Source: CAVXTT01 sp963764685 (GTDB taxonomy: Bacteria > Bacteroidota > Ignavibacteria > Ignavibacteriales > Ignavibacteriaceae). Taken from it: a stretch of 64,000 nucleotides of DNA. The position numbers and the translations under genes are program-made. Of the stretch, positions 8,887 through 19,789 are shown piece after piece. The notes under the pieces were generated by a model. The model saw nothing but the letters and a program-made list of their open reading frames with translations, made no database searches and was not told the DNA's origin. Numbering within the stretch: position 1 is the first letter of the stretch; every line of letters starts with the position of its first letter. The stretch covers positions 34,864-98,863 of the forward strand of contig CAVXTT010000031.1 of NCBI GenBank assembly GCA_963764685.1. The letters run 5' to 3'.

Positions 8887-11692
8887 AATTATTAGTTACT
8901 ATTTCCCTTATTGAGTTTGTATATATCTTTTACGGACAGCAAACAGGATCACTTTCCGGTAAAGTCACCGATAAAAACTACCGGGGAGGATATACCGGGG
9001 GTAAATGTTATCCTTAAGGGTACCTACTATGGTTCTGCCACAGATTTAAACGGAAATTTTATTATTAAAAATATTAATCCGGGTGAGTACAACCTTGAGA
9101 TATCATATATCGGATATAAATCTGTCCAGTTTACAGGGACCAAAATTGAAGCCGGAAAGACTAAAAACGGTTGAAGTACAGCTGGAGGAATCTGTCTTAA
9201 CCTTCAACCAGGATGTGGTTGTGATTGGCGAAAAGCCTATGCTTGATGTTGAGGAAACTCAAAGCAAAAGGACTGTAAGTCAAGGAAGATATCGAAGCTG
9301 CCATGCTCGAGAAAATTACCGATGTTCTTGTTCAGCAGACCGGTGTTGTAACTTCTGATAATGAAATTCACATTAGGGGAGGAAGAACTTATGAAAATGC
9401 TTTTCTTCTCGATGGAGTATCTGTGCAGGATCCTTTAGCCGGTACAGGTTTCGGACTTCAACTCTCTGCAAGCTCAATCGAAGAAGTAGAAGTGATCACG
9501 GGCGGGTACAATGCAGAGTATGGGCAGGCTACTTCAGGCGTTGTTAACGTTAAAGACCAAAGAAGGATCAAATAAGTTCCATGGTTCCGTTTCTTATAAG
9601 TTTGATAATCAATTAGGCACTAATTCACCGCATGTTTTCAATACGGACGTTGTTGAAGCTAACTTAAGTGGTCCCGAGCCAATTACCACATGGATATTGC
9701 CAACTTTTGGTCTGCAGATTCCCGGAGAAGTAAATTTCTTTACAAATTTCTTTGGCGGCATTTCAGATGGTATAACCCAAGGTTATTATAAACCAACCGC
9801 GAACCAGGTATATTCTTCAATTTTCTTTGGTTCAAGGTTTGCTCCCCGAGCAGAAAATAACTGGTTTGGACTTTTGAAATTAACTTATAAATATTCTCCG
9901 GTATTCAAGATTCAATATTCCTTTAATGAGTCAGTAAGTATAAATCAAAATTCACAGTCTCTTCAGGCCAATCTTGAATATGTTGAACCGAGTCCTGGTT
10001 ATCAGTACACTTTTCAGAATTCTCTGGATAATGCGAACACTTATTCTCATAACAATAATTACCAGAATATCAGCATTACTCATACTTTAAATCCTAAAAC
10101 CTTTTATGAATTAAAATTCAATTACCTGTTTACGCATTTGAGGGCCGATGCAAATGGTTTGGACTGGGATGAATACCAGGAACCTAAAGATATTACGAAT
10201 TTCCCGATACAATATTATAATACCACAAGTGATTCCATACGGGTAATCCCTGGTGATGGATTCTGGGATGTGGGAAATCCTTATACCTGGCATGATCATT
10301 ATGTTGAGGAATATTCTCTGAAGGGTGATTTGACGAGCTTTTTTGATGAAAAAAATAAATTTAAAGCTGGTTTTGAAGCACAGTTTCAGGAAATGCAGGT
10401 TGTTGATATTTATCAGCCCTGGGTTGGAACGATGGGATTAAACAATGATGTGTATAAGGTATATCCTGCTAAGGGTTCATTTTATGCCCAGGATAATATC
10501 AGCTTCTCAGGAATGATTTTAAATTTCGGACTGCGTTTGGATTATTGGTTCCCTGGAAAGTTTGTTGACGATGCTGTACAAAATCCTGATGTAATCACAA
10601 TACCGGATGAGGTAAGAAAAGCGTACGACGAGGATACTTATTCCCTTTTTGGAAGAAACTTTAAGGCACGGCTGAGTCCGAGACTAGGCATATCTCATCC
10701 AGTCTCTGATTATCAGACTCTTTTCTTTTCTTACGGGCATTTCAGTAAATGGCCGACTCCTCAGTTTGTTTATGCAAAAATGACTCCGGTGAGTGCACAA
10801 TCAACATTCCAGACATTCGGAAATCCAAATCTGAATCCTGAGACAACAGTAGCGTATGAGTTAGGTGTTAAAACTCAGTTCTCTCTGGATGATGTTTTAA
10901 CATTTACAGCTTACTATAAAGATATTTTTGATTATGTGAGCACCCGTTCCGCGATTATTACCTCTCCAAGATTATCGACAAAGAATTTTACCACCTATGT
11001 AAACTCTGACTATGCACGATCGAGAGGAGTGGAACTGGAGTACAAAAAACGTATAGGTAAATGGTTCTCAGGTTCTGCCAATGTAACTTATTCCATAATA
11101 ACTGGCAAGAGTTCTTCACCATCCGAAGGAGTGCTTGTTGCCCGTGGATCGTTGAGTGAATCTATTAAAGAATATTATATGTCCTGGGATAGACCTGTTA
11201 ATGCATCCGTTTCAGGAAATTTTTATGTTGAACCTGGTACCGGTTTATTTGGATTTGCCAAAGGTATTTTAGATGATTTCAATTTTTATATAAGAGCACA
11301 ATTTCAGTCAGGAAAAAGATACACTCCGGCAGTATATACAGGCAGAGAACTAACCAATGGAAAACCTGAATATGTTTTAGTTACATATGACAGGAACAAT
11401 AAAATAGGAGAAAACTGGTTCTGGATTAATCTGAATATTGAAAAATATTTTTCACTCAGCAGCTTAAGATTTTCCATCTTTGCTGAAGTGAATAATCTAT
11501 TTGATCAACATAATTCAGCAATTATTAATCCAACAACCGGCAGGGCATATGAATTGGGAGATCCTACAACTACTTCCATGGAATGATCCGATGTATCCTG
11601 ATTTGCAGGCTCCGATTTCTCCTTATCCTTATAATCCGGCAAGATATTTAACAAGACGAAACATAAAATTAGGAGTCAGTTTTAGATTTTAA
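8883..11692 (+). CDS. TonB-dependent receptor with carboxypeptidase-regulatory-like domain (frame interrupted)
   Basis: An outer-membrane active-transport receptor, about 937 aa when frames are joined. The start ATG overlaps the previous stop (ATGA) and encodes a signal peptide. Next comes a carboxypeptidase-regulatory-like domain (GSLSGKVTD; IPGVNVILKGTYYG; DLNGNFIIKNI). The plug domain (about 9290-9560) includes IHIRGG, AFLLDGVSVQDP and GGYNAEYGQATSGVVNV. The barrel then runs to a C-terminal phenylalanine (IKLGVSFRF), as expected for BAM-inserted proteins. Breaks lie near 8975, 9170, 9290, 9555 and 11580. The substrate is unknown. The following PorV-like gene starts 2 bp after the stop, and the whole group looks like one operon. 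Confidence 0.88.
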
Positions 11693-11693
11693 T

Positions 11694-12681
11694 ATGAGAA
11701 ATATTTCATTTATTCTAATAATATTATTTACTTAGTCATTCAGAACCAGGCAAGTGCTCAGCTATTCCCAATTCTGGGAGGACAAAGAGCAGGAATTTCT
11801 ACTGCGGAGTTTTTGAAGATCGGTGTCGGTGCAAGAGCGTCCGGATTAGGTGAATCCTTTGTAGCAATAGCAAATGATGCTTCTGCTATCTACTGGAATC
11901 CCGCAGGTCTAGTTCAGTTCAAAGAAGACCAGGTACTCTTTTCGCATAATATTTGGGTAGTGGATATTAGTCATAATTTTTTAGGTGCTGTTTACCATCT
12001 GGATGAAGCAAATGCATTTGGTTTATCGTTTACTTCGTTATCCATGGAGGATATGCCGGTTACAACAGAGTATCAGCCTTTTGGAACAGGAGAATATTTC
12101 GGATTCGGTGACCTTGCTATTGCTCTCACATATTCCAGAAAAATGACGGACCAATTCAGCTTTGGTGGAACCGTCCGATACATTGAAGAAACACTTGATA
12201 AGCTTAAAAATGCGCGGTTTTATGATTGATGTTGGAACATATTACTGGACTGGTCTTGGAAGTACAAGATTTGCTGTAACTGTATCCAACTTTGGAAATC
12301 AGCTTGCCCCTGATGGAGAAGTTGTTCTGATTGGGAAAAGAGAAAAATCGGAATGGCAGGCATTTTCTCCTCCAACAATATTCAGGATTGGATTTGCCTT
12401 TGAACCATACCAGGATGAAACGAAATAGACTAACTGCTTCAATTCAGTTAAATCATCCAAATGATAATAGTGAGAACGTAGCAACAGCATTTGAATATGA
12501 CTGGAATAAACTTTTCTTTTTAAGAGCAGGTTATAAGTTCAATGTCGATGAACAGAATTATTCATTTGGTGCAGGAGTAAACATTCCGGTGAATGTTACA
12601 AATATTACGGTCGATTATGGCTTTGCCAATTTTGTTAAACTTGGAACTTCTCACAGGTTCTCAATCACTTTAGGTTTATGA
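11694..12681 (+). CDS. PorV/PorQ-family outer-membrane protein (frame interrupted)
   Basis: A FadL-like barrel protein of about 329 aa. A signal peptide at 11694 is broken near 11732; the protein then resumes with QASAQLFPILGG. The mature start has the family signature: ISTAEFLKIGVGARASGLGE, then NDASAIYWNPAGL. PorV proteins of T9SS shuttle cargo between the translocon and the attachment complex, while related family members occur without a proven role. Further breaks fall near 12215 and 12420. The C-terminus HRFSITLGL is a plausible barrel end. Its stop TGA (12679-12681) overlaps the ATG of the next lipoprotein gene. Its position between a TonB receptor and T9SS cargo suggests a dedicated secretion or surface role, which is an inference. 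Confidence 0.82.
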
Positions 12682-13750
12682 GTAAGATGAAAAAAATATT
12701 TTGGACCTTATTTAGCTTAGTTATATTCTTCTATGGATGTTCTGCTGATAAAATGATGCTTCTACTTTAAATAACTCCTGGTAATGATTTCAGGAAATGG
12801 TAATGTGAGCGGAGATACCGTTTATGTTGCACTTAATCCTGCCTGGGAAGGGTTCAATAATCCCTCGGCAATCCTAATCGGCAAAGAGCCTTTTATTTAT
12901 GTTTGCGATACTGACAACGACCGGATTGTAATGCTTAAATACTGTTGGTACATGTTTTAGGTACAAAGCGGATTAAAAGACCTGTTGCTATAACTCAGGA
13001 TTACAGGCTTAATTTAATTGTTTGTGCCCAATTTGATACCCTTTAATGGCAATACCTTCATATAGTGCGGTTTATAAGATTAATCTATATTCGGTAAACC
13101 ATATAATTGCCAAAGCACCGGTTAAGCTGGTTCTTCCTAAAAATCTGGAATATCCCGACAGAAAATATACTGCAGTTACAGCCTTCTATGATAACTCTTT
13201 TTATGTTGGCAGATCAGGACCAGACAATACAAGTGTATATGATCCTGATAATGCAATTATTCAGTTTTTGGCACCTAATGATTCTATTATCTTGCCGGAA
13301 ATGTTCATGATATTGATCCTTAAGCTCAGGACTTATTACAGCTAACGGAATAAATTGACTGACTTCATTTAATAAGAAGAATTTGGATTTTATTGCTACT
13401 TTAAAGGTGTGAGACTCCATTCAAAGCACAATGGTTTAGCTTTATTACCAGACAATAACTGAAGGATACAGAAGTGCATTTAATCCAAGTGATGGAGTAG
13501 AATTTGCAAGCCGGATAGGTTTGGGGCTCCTTCAGGAAGCTGTATAGATCCGGTTGGGAACATATTTATTGCAGATGCTGGAAAAGACAGCGTTTTTAAG
13601 TTTGACGCCTTTGGTGATGAACTTCAGTCTTTCGGTGGTTCATTGGTTTCGGAAAACCGGTAGCAGTCGCTTTCTTTGACAGAACATTGTATGTACTTGA
13701 CGCAGGAGAGAATAAGATTAAGATTCATTTTATCAACGGATATCAGATGA
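12678..13750 (+). CDS. Predicted lipoprotein with NHL/beta-propeller-like repeats (frame interrupted)
   Basis: A lipoprotein of about 357 aa in many frame pieces. Its leader (from ATG 12678, or ATG 12687) ends in the lipobox FFYGC. Readable segments show repeats typical of NHL-type propellers: NNPSAILIGKEPFIYVCDTDN near 12855, SCIDPVGNIFIADAGKDSVF near 13545, and VAVAFFDRTLYVLDAGENKI near 13665. The reconstructed end reads through ILSTDIR to TGA at 13748-13750, overlapping the ATG of the next gene. Breaks are dense (about one per 100-150 bp), so the reading is less certain than for its neighbours. Propeller proteins of this type often bind ligands or partner proteins at the cell surface; no specific ligand can be inferred. 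Confidence 0.6.
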
Positions 13751-16298
13751 CAAAACTCCTAATTGTTCTTTTCTCATTTTCTATAACTTTCTTTTCACAA
13801 ACAGGTTCCGATTGCTCATTAAGATTTAATGACCAAATGGGGTTCTCTAAAAATCAGGACAGATAGTAACTGTTACTGGTATTGTAACCTCAGCAAATCA
13901 GTTTGGCTCAAATGGTCCAGGTGCTATTCAGGATTTTACAGCCGGAATTGGTGTTTATAATTCGGTTTGTAATCCTTCAAAATTGGTGATTCTGTTATTG
14001 TTACTGCTCAACTAACGAATTATAGGATTACGCAGATTGATATGAGTATAGCAGGATCTTCTGTTGTTGTACATTCACGGGATATGTGGTAGAACCCAGG
14101 TATTTACACTTTACTCAAATTTTGAACAGCAATGGAACGGACATGAAGAATTTGAAGGCAAATTGGTCAGAATAAATAATGTTACCATTACGGGATCAGG
14201 GAATTTTTTCAGGGTTCAAGTGGACAAAACTACCCTATATCTGATTCTACGGGTTCAATGGAAATCCGGATTGATGAATCTGTTAATATTGTAGGAACAC
14301 CTATTCCATCCGGAACAATTGATATAATTGGAGTACTGAGCCAGTTTAAAACAACTGCTCCTTATAGCTCAGGTTACCAGCTTCAACCAAGGTTTGTTCA
14401 TGATCTAGTTTCTGACGCAAGGCCGGTTATCCTTAATCCTGTAATTGCTTCAGATATTACACAAAATTCGTTTACAGTTTATTTCATACAGCGAGAAAAG
14501 GCAATAGCCAGGTTAAATGGGGTTTTACACCTCAACTGGAATTGACTCCGTTATTAATGACGATACTACTAGTCATAAGATTAAGATAAGGGTTGGAACA
14601 AGGAGAACATATTATTTTAAAGCTGTATCAACAATGACAGGCACCAGCACAAGCGTCTCTACAATGCAAGTACAGCCTCAGGTGATACTTCTACCGGTAC
14701 AATAAATGTTTACTTTAATTTTTCAATTGATCCTACAACAGCAATTCCGGGCAATAAAGCAGAGGGTAATGTTGACTTTACTCAAAAATTAATTGACAGA
14801 ATAAACGGTGCTAACTACTTCTATTGACTTGTCTGTTTACAGTTTCGATGGTCTTCCTGAAGTAGCAAATGCATTCGTTCTTGCTAAGAACAGTGGAGTA
14901 AAGATAAGGGTTGCTTATGATGCAGGACCAATTCAGGCAGGTATGCAGACTCTTATTGATGCTGGCATACCGGTTATCCAGAGACCTTCAGGTTTGGGTG
15001 GCATAAACCATAACAAGTTTTTTGTGTTTGATGCAAGGGATACAGTAACTGCAATGATTGGGTCTGGACAGGCTCATGGAATATTACTTCAACAGAATTA
15101 AACTGGAAGAACAATGCGGTTGAGATAAATGATATGCTTTAGCAAAAGCATACCAACTGAATTTGAGGAAATGTGGGGAAGCAGCGGCGATATCTCCAAA
15201 CAGTGGAGCTTGCTAAATTTGGAGTAACAGAAAACTGATAATACTCCGCACCAGTTTAATGTAAAAGGACAGGGACGTTAAGCTTTATTTCAGTCCCAGT
15301 GACGGTACACAACCAAAAGATTATTATCCCAAATACATTCTGCAGATAAAAGTATCTATTTTGCGCAGTATGCTTTTACCAGAGGGGATCTTGTTACTGA
15401 GATGCAGAGCAGATATAACACTGGAGTAACAGATATTAAAGGAGTTATTGACCAGGAAAACACAACAGGAAGTCAATATAGTTTTCTGCAGACATTTGCT
15501 GAAATGTGGGGAGCAACTTCTCCTACGCAGCATCATAAGTATGCAATTATTGATGCTTCTTACAGCGAAAAGCAGCCTGTAGTTATAACCGGTTCTCATA
15601 ATTGGTCTAATTCTGCAGAAAATGATAATGATGAAAATACATTGATAATATTTGATCCTATGATAGCAAATCAATATTTGCAGGAATTTAAGAAGAGATA
15701 TAATGAAGCAGGAGGAAATTCAAATATTTTTGTTCCTGTTGAACTTGTTTCTTTTACAGGATCTCTTTTGAACGGTAATGTAAAATTAAGCTGGACAACA
15801 TCAACTGAGTTGAACAACTTTGGTTTTGAAGTCCAGCGCTCTTACGACAGAATCAACTTTTCATCAGCGGGTTTTATCAATGGAGCCGGAAATACGACAA
15901 ATATTCAGAACTATACTTTTATAGATTATATAGAGCCGGCAGGACATAGCAGAATATACTACAGGCTGAAACAAGTGGATTTTAACGGAACTTCTGAATA
16001 TTCCGAAATTGTTGAAGTTAATATATTCAAAAGCTTTGATTATAATCTTTTACAGAATTATCCTAATCCTTTTAATCCTACAACTAATATCACCTTTGAA
16101 ATTCCTGTTGCTTTACCTGTTGTTCTGAAAATATTTGATATTGCTGGCCAGGAAATTGTCACTTTAGTAAATGAAGTCAGGCAGCCGGGAAGCCACACCG
16201 TTAAATTTGATGCCTCGGGTTTTGCCTCAGGAATGTACATTTATAGGCTTACTGCAGGAGACTATTTGGCCGTCAAAAAGATGAGCATCATAAAGTGA
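13747..16298 (+). CDS. Secreted phospholipase-D-superfamily protein with OB-like, FN3 and T9SS domains (frame interrupted)
   Basis: A large exported enzyme of about 850 aa. It has a signal peptide (MTKLLIVLFSFSITFFSQ), OB-fold-like segments (about 13860-14450; IVTVTGIVTSANQFG), a fibronectin-III-like domain (about 14430-14690), and two PLD halves. HKD motif 1 is HNKFFVFD near 15008, followed after a frame change by TGSWN. HKD motif 2 is HHKYAIID near 15532, followed by GSHNWS. Two HxKxxxxD motifs per chain make the usual bilobal active site of this family, whose members cut phosphodiester bonds in lipids or nucleic acids. The C-terminus has NYPNPFNPTTNI and ends KKMSIIK, a T9SS sorting domain. 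OB modules favour a nuclease, but this is not proven. At least eight breaks occur before 15400; the last 900 bp are intact. Confidence 0.83.
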
Positions 16299-16304
16299 AA
16301 AGTT

Positions 16305-16339
16305 TACCTGATTAAAGATTCATTCTCTATCATCAGGTA
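16305..16339 (+). terminator. Possible terminator hairpin after the PLD gene
   Basis: An 8-bp inverted repeat (TACCTGAT at 16305-16312 and ATCAGGTA at 16332-16339) with a 19-nt loop just after the stop codon. No clear T-run follows, only a pyrimidine-rich stretch, so termination here is uncertain. Confidence 0.35.
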
Positions 16340-16447
16340 TCCTCTTTATCCTTCAACTGTGAGCAATCTAAACGCCTCAAAATTTGTTAAACTAACCTAT
16401 AATCTTTAAATTCATAGACTAAATTCTAAATTGTTAAGGATAAATAA

Positions 16448-17857
16448 ATGGATGAAGTTAAAGGCCGTGTAATACAGGTAATTGGTCCAGTGATAGACAT
16501 TGAATTTGAAGGTGGTCATTTACCTAAGATCCTCAATGCAATCAGGATTCCCAGGAAAACTGTTGAAGGAGTGCAAGAGGATCTGATCGCTGAAGTTCAG
16601 CAGCATTTGGGTGAAGACAGGGTAAGAACGATTGCTATGGATTCTACGGATGGTCTGGTTAGAGGAATGGATGCATTTGATACTGGTGACCCAATCTTAG
16701 TTCCTGTTGGCCCTGAGACCTTGGGCAGATTAATTAATGTTACCGGCCAGGGAATCGATGGTCTTGGAGATATAAAAACCAAGATGAAATATCCTATTCA
16801 CAGGGCTCGCTCCAAAATTTAAAAATCTTTCAACTAAAACTGAAATTTTTGAAACTGGAATTAAAGTTATAGATCTAATTGAACCTTATTCAAAAGGCGG
16901 AAAAACAGGATTATTCGGTGGTGCTGGTGTAGGCAAAACAGTTATTATCCAGGAACTAATTCATAATATCGCACAGGAGCACGGCGGATATTCAGTATTT
17001 GCCGGTGTTGGTGAAAGAACCAGAGAAGGAAATGATCTATGGATCGGAAATGAAGGATTCCGGAGTTCTTTCCAAAACCGCATTGGTATTTGGTCAGATG
17101 AACGAACCTCCTGGAGCACGATTAAGAGTCGGATTAACAGGATTAACAGTGGCAGAATATTTCAGAGATGAAGAGGGGAGAGATGTTCTTTTATTTATTG
17201 ATAATATTTTCCGTTTTACTCAGGCAGGTTCTGAAGTCAGCGCTTTATTAGGCCGTATGCCTTCAGCTGTAGGATATCAGCCTAATCTTGCTACAGAAAT
17301 GGGTGCACTACAGGAGAGAATTACTTCAACTGATAAAGGTTCAATTACTTCTGTTCAGGCTATTTATGTTCCGGCAGATGACTTAACAGATCCTGCTCCT
17401 GCAGCAGCTTTTGCACATCTTGATGCTACAACAGTTCTAAGCCGGCAGATATCTGAACTTGGTATTTATCCGGCTGTAGATCCGCTTGATTCAACTTCAA
17501 GAATTCTTGAGCCTGGAACAGTCGGAAATGAACATTATTACTGTCGCCAAAAATGTTAAAGAAGTTCTTCAGCATTATAAGGATTTACAGGATATTATTA
17601 ACATTCTTGGTATGGATGAATTATCTGATGAAGATAAAGTTATTGTAAGAAGAGCAAGAAGAATACAAAGATTCTTCAGCCAGCCTTTCTTTGTCGCTGA
17701 GCAATTTACCGGTCATAAAGGCAAGTATGTAAAGCTTGAAGATACTATTAGAGGTTTTAAGGGTATCATTGACGGATTATACGATGATCTTCCTGAGGGT
17801 GCCTTTATGTATGTAGGAACAATAGAAGAAGCCGTAGAACGCGCAAAGAAGATGTGA
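16448..17857 (+). CDS. atpD: ATP synthase F1 subunit beta (frame interrupted)
   Basis: The catalytic subunit of F1Fo ATP synthase. The reconstructed length of about 470 aa is normal. The P-loop GGAGVGKT lies near 16918, the GERTREGND motif near 17008, and the conserved FIDNIFRFTQAGSEVSALLGRMPSAVGYQP region (in part) near 17200. The start ATG follows an AAGGA site (16436-16440). Breaks lie near 16808, 17036 and 17540; each is fixed by a small indel that restores family sequence (for example HRA-APKF at the first). A sequence TATAAT at 16398-16403 could be a -10 box, but no good -35 is spaced from it. atpC follows at once. An atpDC pair separate from the other atp genes is also known from Chlorobium. 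Confidence 0.95.
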
Positions 17858-17858
17858 T

Positions 17859-18278
17859 ATGGCTGAGTTAACATTAGAAATAATTACCCCAGCAAGATCC
17901 TTTTTTAAAGGAGTTGTTAAATCTGTTACTGTACCAGGATCGGCAGGCAGTTTCCAGGTTCTTGTTAATCATGCTCCTATAATCAGTACATTGGATATTG
18001 GTGAAATCAAAATTGAATTCCCTGATGGTAGTAAAAAGTATTATGCTACTGGCGGAGGAACAATTGAAGTAGCTAATAATTACGTTCTTGTCCTGGTTGA
18101 TTCAATGGAACAAGCTGAGAATATTGATCCGGATCGTGCCAGGAAGGCGGCGGAAAGAGCCAAAGAGCGTTTATCAAAGCGTGAAAAGGAAACTGATTTA
18201 TCCCGTGCTGAAAATGCATTGAAGAGAGCAAATAACCGTTTAAGGATGGTTGAGCGAAAAATAAGAAGCGAAATTTAA
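17859..18278 (+). CDS. atpC: ATP synthase F1 subunit epsilon
   Basis: The 139-aa central-stalk subunit that couples rotation to catalysis and can restrain ATP hydrolysis. The N-terminal beta-sandwich begins MAELTLEIITPARSFFKG and includes GSFQVLVNHAPIISTL; the C-terminal part is a charged helical hairpin (DRARKAAERAKERL). The gene is intact and starts one base after the atpD stop, so the pair must be cotranscribed. A terminator follows directly. Confidence 0.95.
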   Translation: MAELTLEIITPARSFFKGVVKSVTVPGSAGSFQVLVNHAPIISTLDIGEIKIEFPDGSKKYYATGGGTIEVANNYVLVLVDSMEQAENIDPDRARKAAERAKERLSKREKETDLSRAENALKRANNRLRMVERKIRSEI

Positions 18279-18281
18279 CTT

Positions 18282-18306
18282 AAAGCCCTGTAAATCAGGG
18301 CTTTTT
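18282..18306. terminator. Terminator between atpC and the convergent Lon-domain gene
   Basis: A perfect 9-bp stem (AAAGCCCTG 18282-18290, CAGGGCTTT 18296-18304) with a 5-nt loop and a short T-run on the plus strand (to 18306). The opposite strand also ends in a short T-run, so it may serve both convergent genes. Confidence 0.85.
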
Positions 18307-18925
18307 AGTTTATGAATCCGTCGTTCATTATTATTCCATTGTCTGCCTGGCTGTCATCAATCTGATCCTGGACTTTATTAAAGTGGTCCCTCAGAAATTG
18401 CAGCCGTATATTCTCATTCTGTATTATCAATAACTCCTGCTGTTCGGAGATAGATAACCCGGATTTCTCAGCAATTTTATATGATTTTATTTCAGAATTC
18501 TTAAAACTATTCCAGAAGGAATCTTCCAATTCTATGTTTACTTTGCTTAACAGATCTTTAAATGATGTTGTGGTTTCTGTAAGAAGATCAGGATCGGCAG
18601 AGGAATCATTGTCAGAATACTCCAGTGTTTCTGCAAGGTAGTAGCCGTCCTCATGCACGTCTATTTTAATGATTGCAAACCTTTCAATTCCTCTTACTAT
18701 TATATCCATCTCACCGGACTCATATTTTTTTATTAAATTTTCTACTGTAACATAACATCCAATGTTTGATATTTCAGTTCCAACCTGGGCTACGATACCG
18801 AATCCGCTATTATCAATTAAACATTGCCTGATCATCTTTTTATATCTTGATTCAAAAATATGAAGAGGATACCTGGATTTTGGATATACAACAAGCTTAA
18901 GAGGGAAAAGGGGAATTTTATTCAT
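18305..18925 (-). CDS. Lon N-terminal (LAN) domain protein
   Basis: A 206-aa stand-alone protein related to the substrate-binding N-domain of Lon protease. The start is typical: MNKIPLFPLKLVVYPKSRYPLHIFESRYKKMI. It lacks the AAA and peptidase domains, so it cannot be a full Lon. Stand-alone LAN proteins are widespread, and their role, often supposed to be in protein quality control, is not settled. The gene is intact and convergent with atpC. A terminator for the upstream superoxide dismutase gene lies between that gene and this one, so it probably has its own promoter. Confidence 0.85.
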   Translation of the reverse strand: MNKIPLFPLKLVVYPKSRYPLHIFESRYKKMIRQCLIDNSGFGIVAQVGTEISNIGCYVTVENLIKKYESGEMDIIVRGIERFAIIKIDVHEDGYYLAETLEYSDNDSSADPDLLTETTTSFKDLLSKVNIELEDSFWNSFKNSEIKSYKIAEKSGLSISEQQELLIIQNENIRLQFLRDHFNKVQDQIDDSQADNGIIMNDGFIN

Positions 18926-18945
18926 AATAACTCTTAAAATAAAAT

Positions 18946-18970
18946 AAAAAAGGCTGCTAAAAAGCAGCCT
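18946..18970 (-). terminator. Terminator of the superoxide dismutase gene
   Basis: Read on the minus strand, AGGCTGCT/AGCAGCCT forms an 8-bp stem (18951-18958 with 18963-18970) with a 4-nt loop, followed by six T (A-run 18946-18951 on plus). It sits just after the sod stop codon. Confidence 0.88.
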
Positions 18971-18975
18971 GTAAA

Positions 18976-19698
18976 TTACTTAACTTTGTTATAAAGATTT
19001 GTTACTTCATCCCAATTTACTACATTCCACCAATTCTCAATATAATCAGCTCTTTTATTCTGGTACTTCAGATAATATGCATGTTCCCAAACATCTAGTC
19101 CGAGAATCGGGGTTCCTTTTTTTTCAGTTATATCCATTAAAGGATTGTCCTGGTTTGGAGTAGAGGTAATTTCAAGCTTTCCATTGTTTGAAATGAGCCA
19201 TGCCCATCCTGATCCAAATCTTGTCATCGCAGCTTCACCGAATAGTTTCTTAAACTGCTCAAAGGAGCCAAAGCTGGAGGTAATGGCTTTTTCAATTTCT
19301 CCCTTTGGGAATCCACCGCCATTCTTCTTCATTAAAGTCCAGAAAAGAGAATGATTATAATGACCACCGCCATTATTACGGACAGCTACAGGGTATTTAG
19401 AAATGCTTTTCATCAGATCTTCCAGTGATTTTCCTTCTCCCTCGGAGCCTTCCAGAGCTTTATTCAGGTTTGTTACATAAGCCTGGTGATGTTTTGTATG
19501 ATGTATTTCCATTGTCTGCTTGTCAATGTATGGTTCAAGGGCATCATACTCATATGGTAAATTGGGTAATTCAAACTTAGCCATTGATGTCTTCCTATAT
19601 AATTTATTGTTTAAAGAATTTAATTTCTTCTCGATTGGACTAATACCTGCTATCAAAGGAACTGCAGCCATTGAAAAAATGAATTTTCTTCTTTGCAT
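18976..19698 (-). CDS. Superoxide dismutase, Fe/Mn type, with Tat-like leader
   Basis: Converts superoxide to oxygen and hydrogen peroxide. The family fold starts at residue 39 (MAKFELPNLPYEYDALEP). Metal-ligand regions are visible: His in MEIHHTKHHQAYV, His in HYNHSLFW, and Asp/His in DVWEHAYYLKY. The frame extends 38 residues further upstream as MQRRKFIFSMAAVPLIAGIS, a twin-arginine-like leader with a hydrophobic core, so the enzyme may be exported folded with its metal. Translation could instead start at the internal ATG (19584) and give a cytoplasmic enzyme. Fe versus Mn use cannot be told from what I see. Confidence 0.93.
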   Translation of the reverse strand: MQRRKFIFSMAAVPLIAGISPIEKKLNSLNNKLYRKTSMAKFELPNLPYEYDALEPYIDKQTMEIHHTKHHQAYVTNLNKALEGSEGEGKSLEDLMKSISKYPVAVRNNGGGHYNHSLFWTLMKKNGGGFPKGEIEKAITSSFGSFEQFKKLFGEAAMTRFGSGWAWLISNNGKLEITSTPNQDNPLMDITEKKGTPILGLDVWEHAYYLKYQNKRADYIENWWNVVNWDEVTNLYNKVK

Positions 19699-19789
19699 GT
19701 CTTGCCTTTTTATTTAATCATTAGATACAAAGATTAGGGTATAAGATTCCAAATAATTTTTAAATGATAGTCAGATCACATTAAGGAAA

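Noticed and set aside
5141..17857. Reading the many broken genes as pseudogenes or as widespread programmed frameshifting
   Set aside because: atpD, rho and the nuo genes cannot plausibly all be dead, the breaks have no shared slip motif, and intact stretches alternate with broken ones. Only the prfB site at 52965-52970 has the features of a programmed event.
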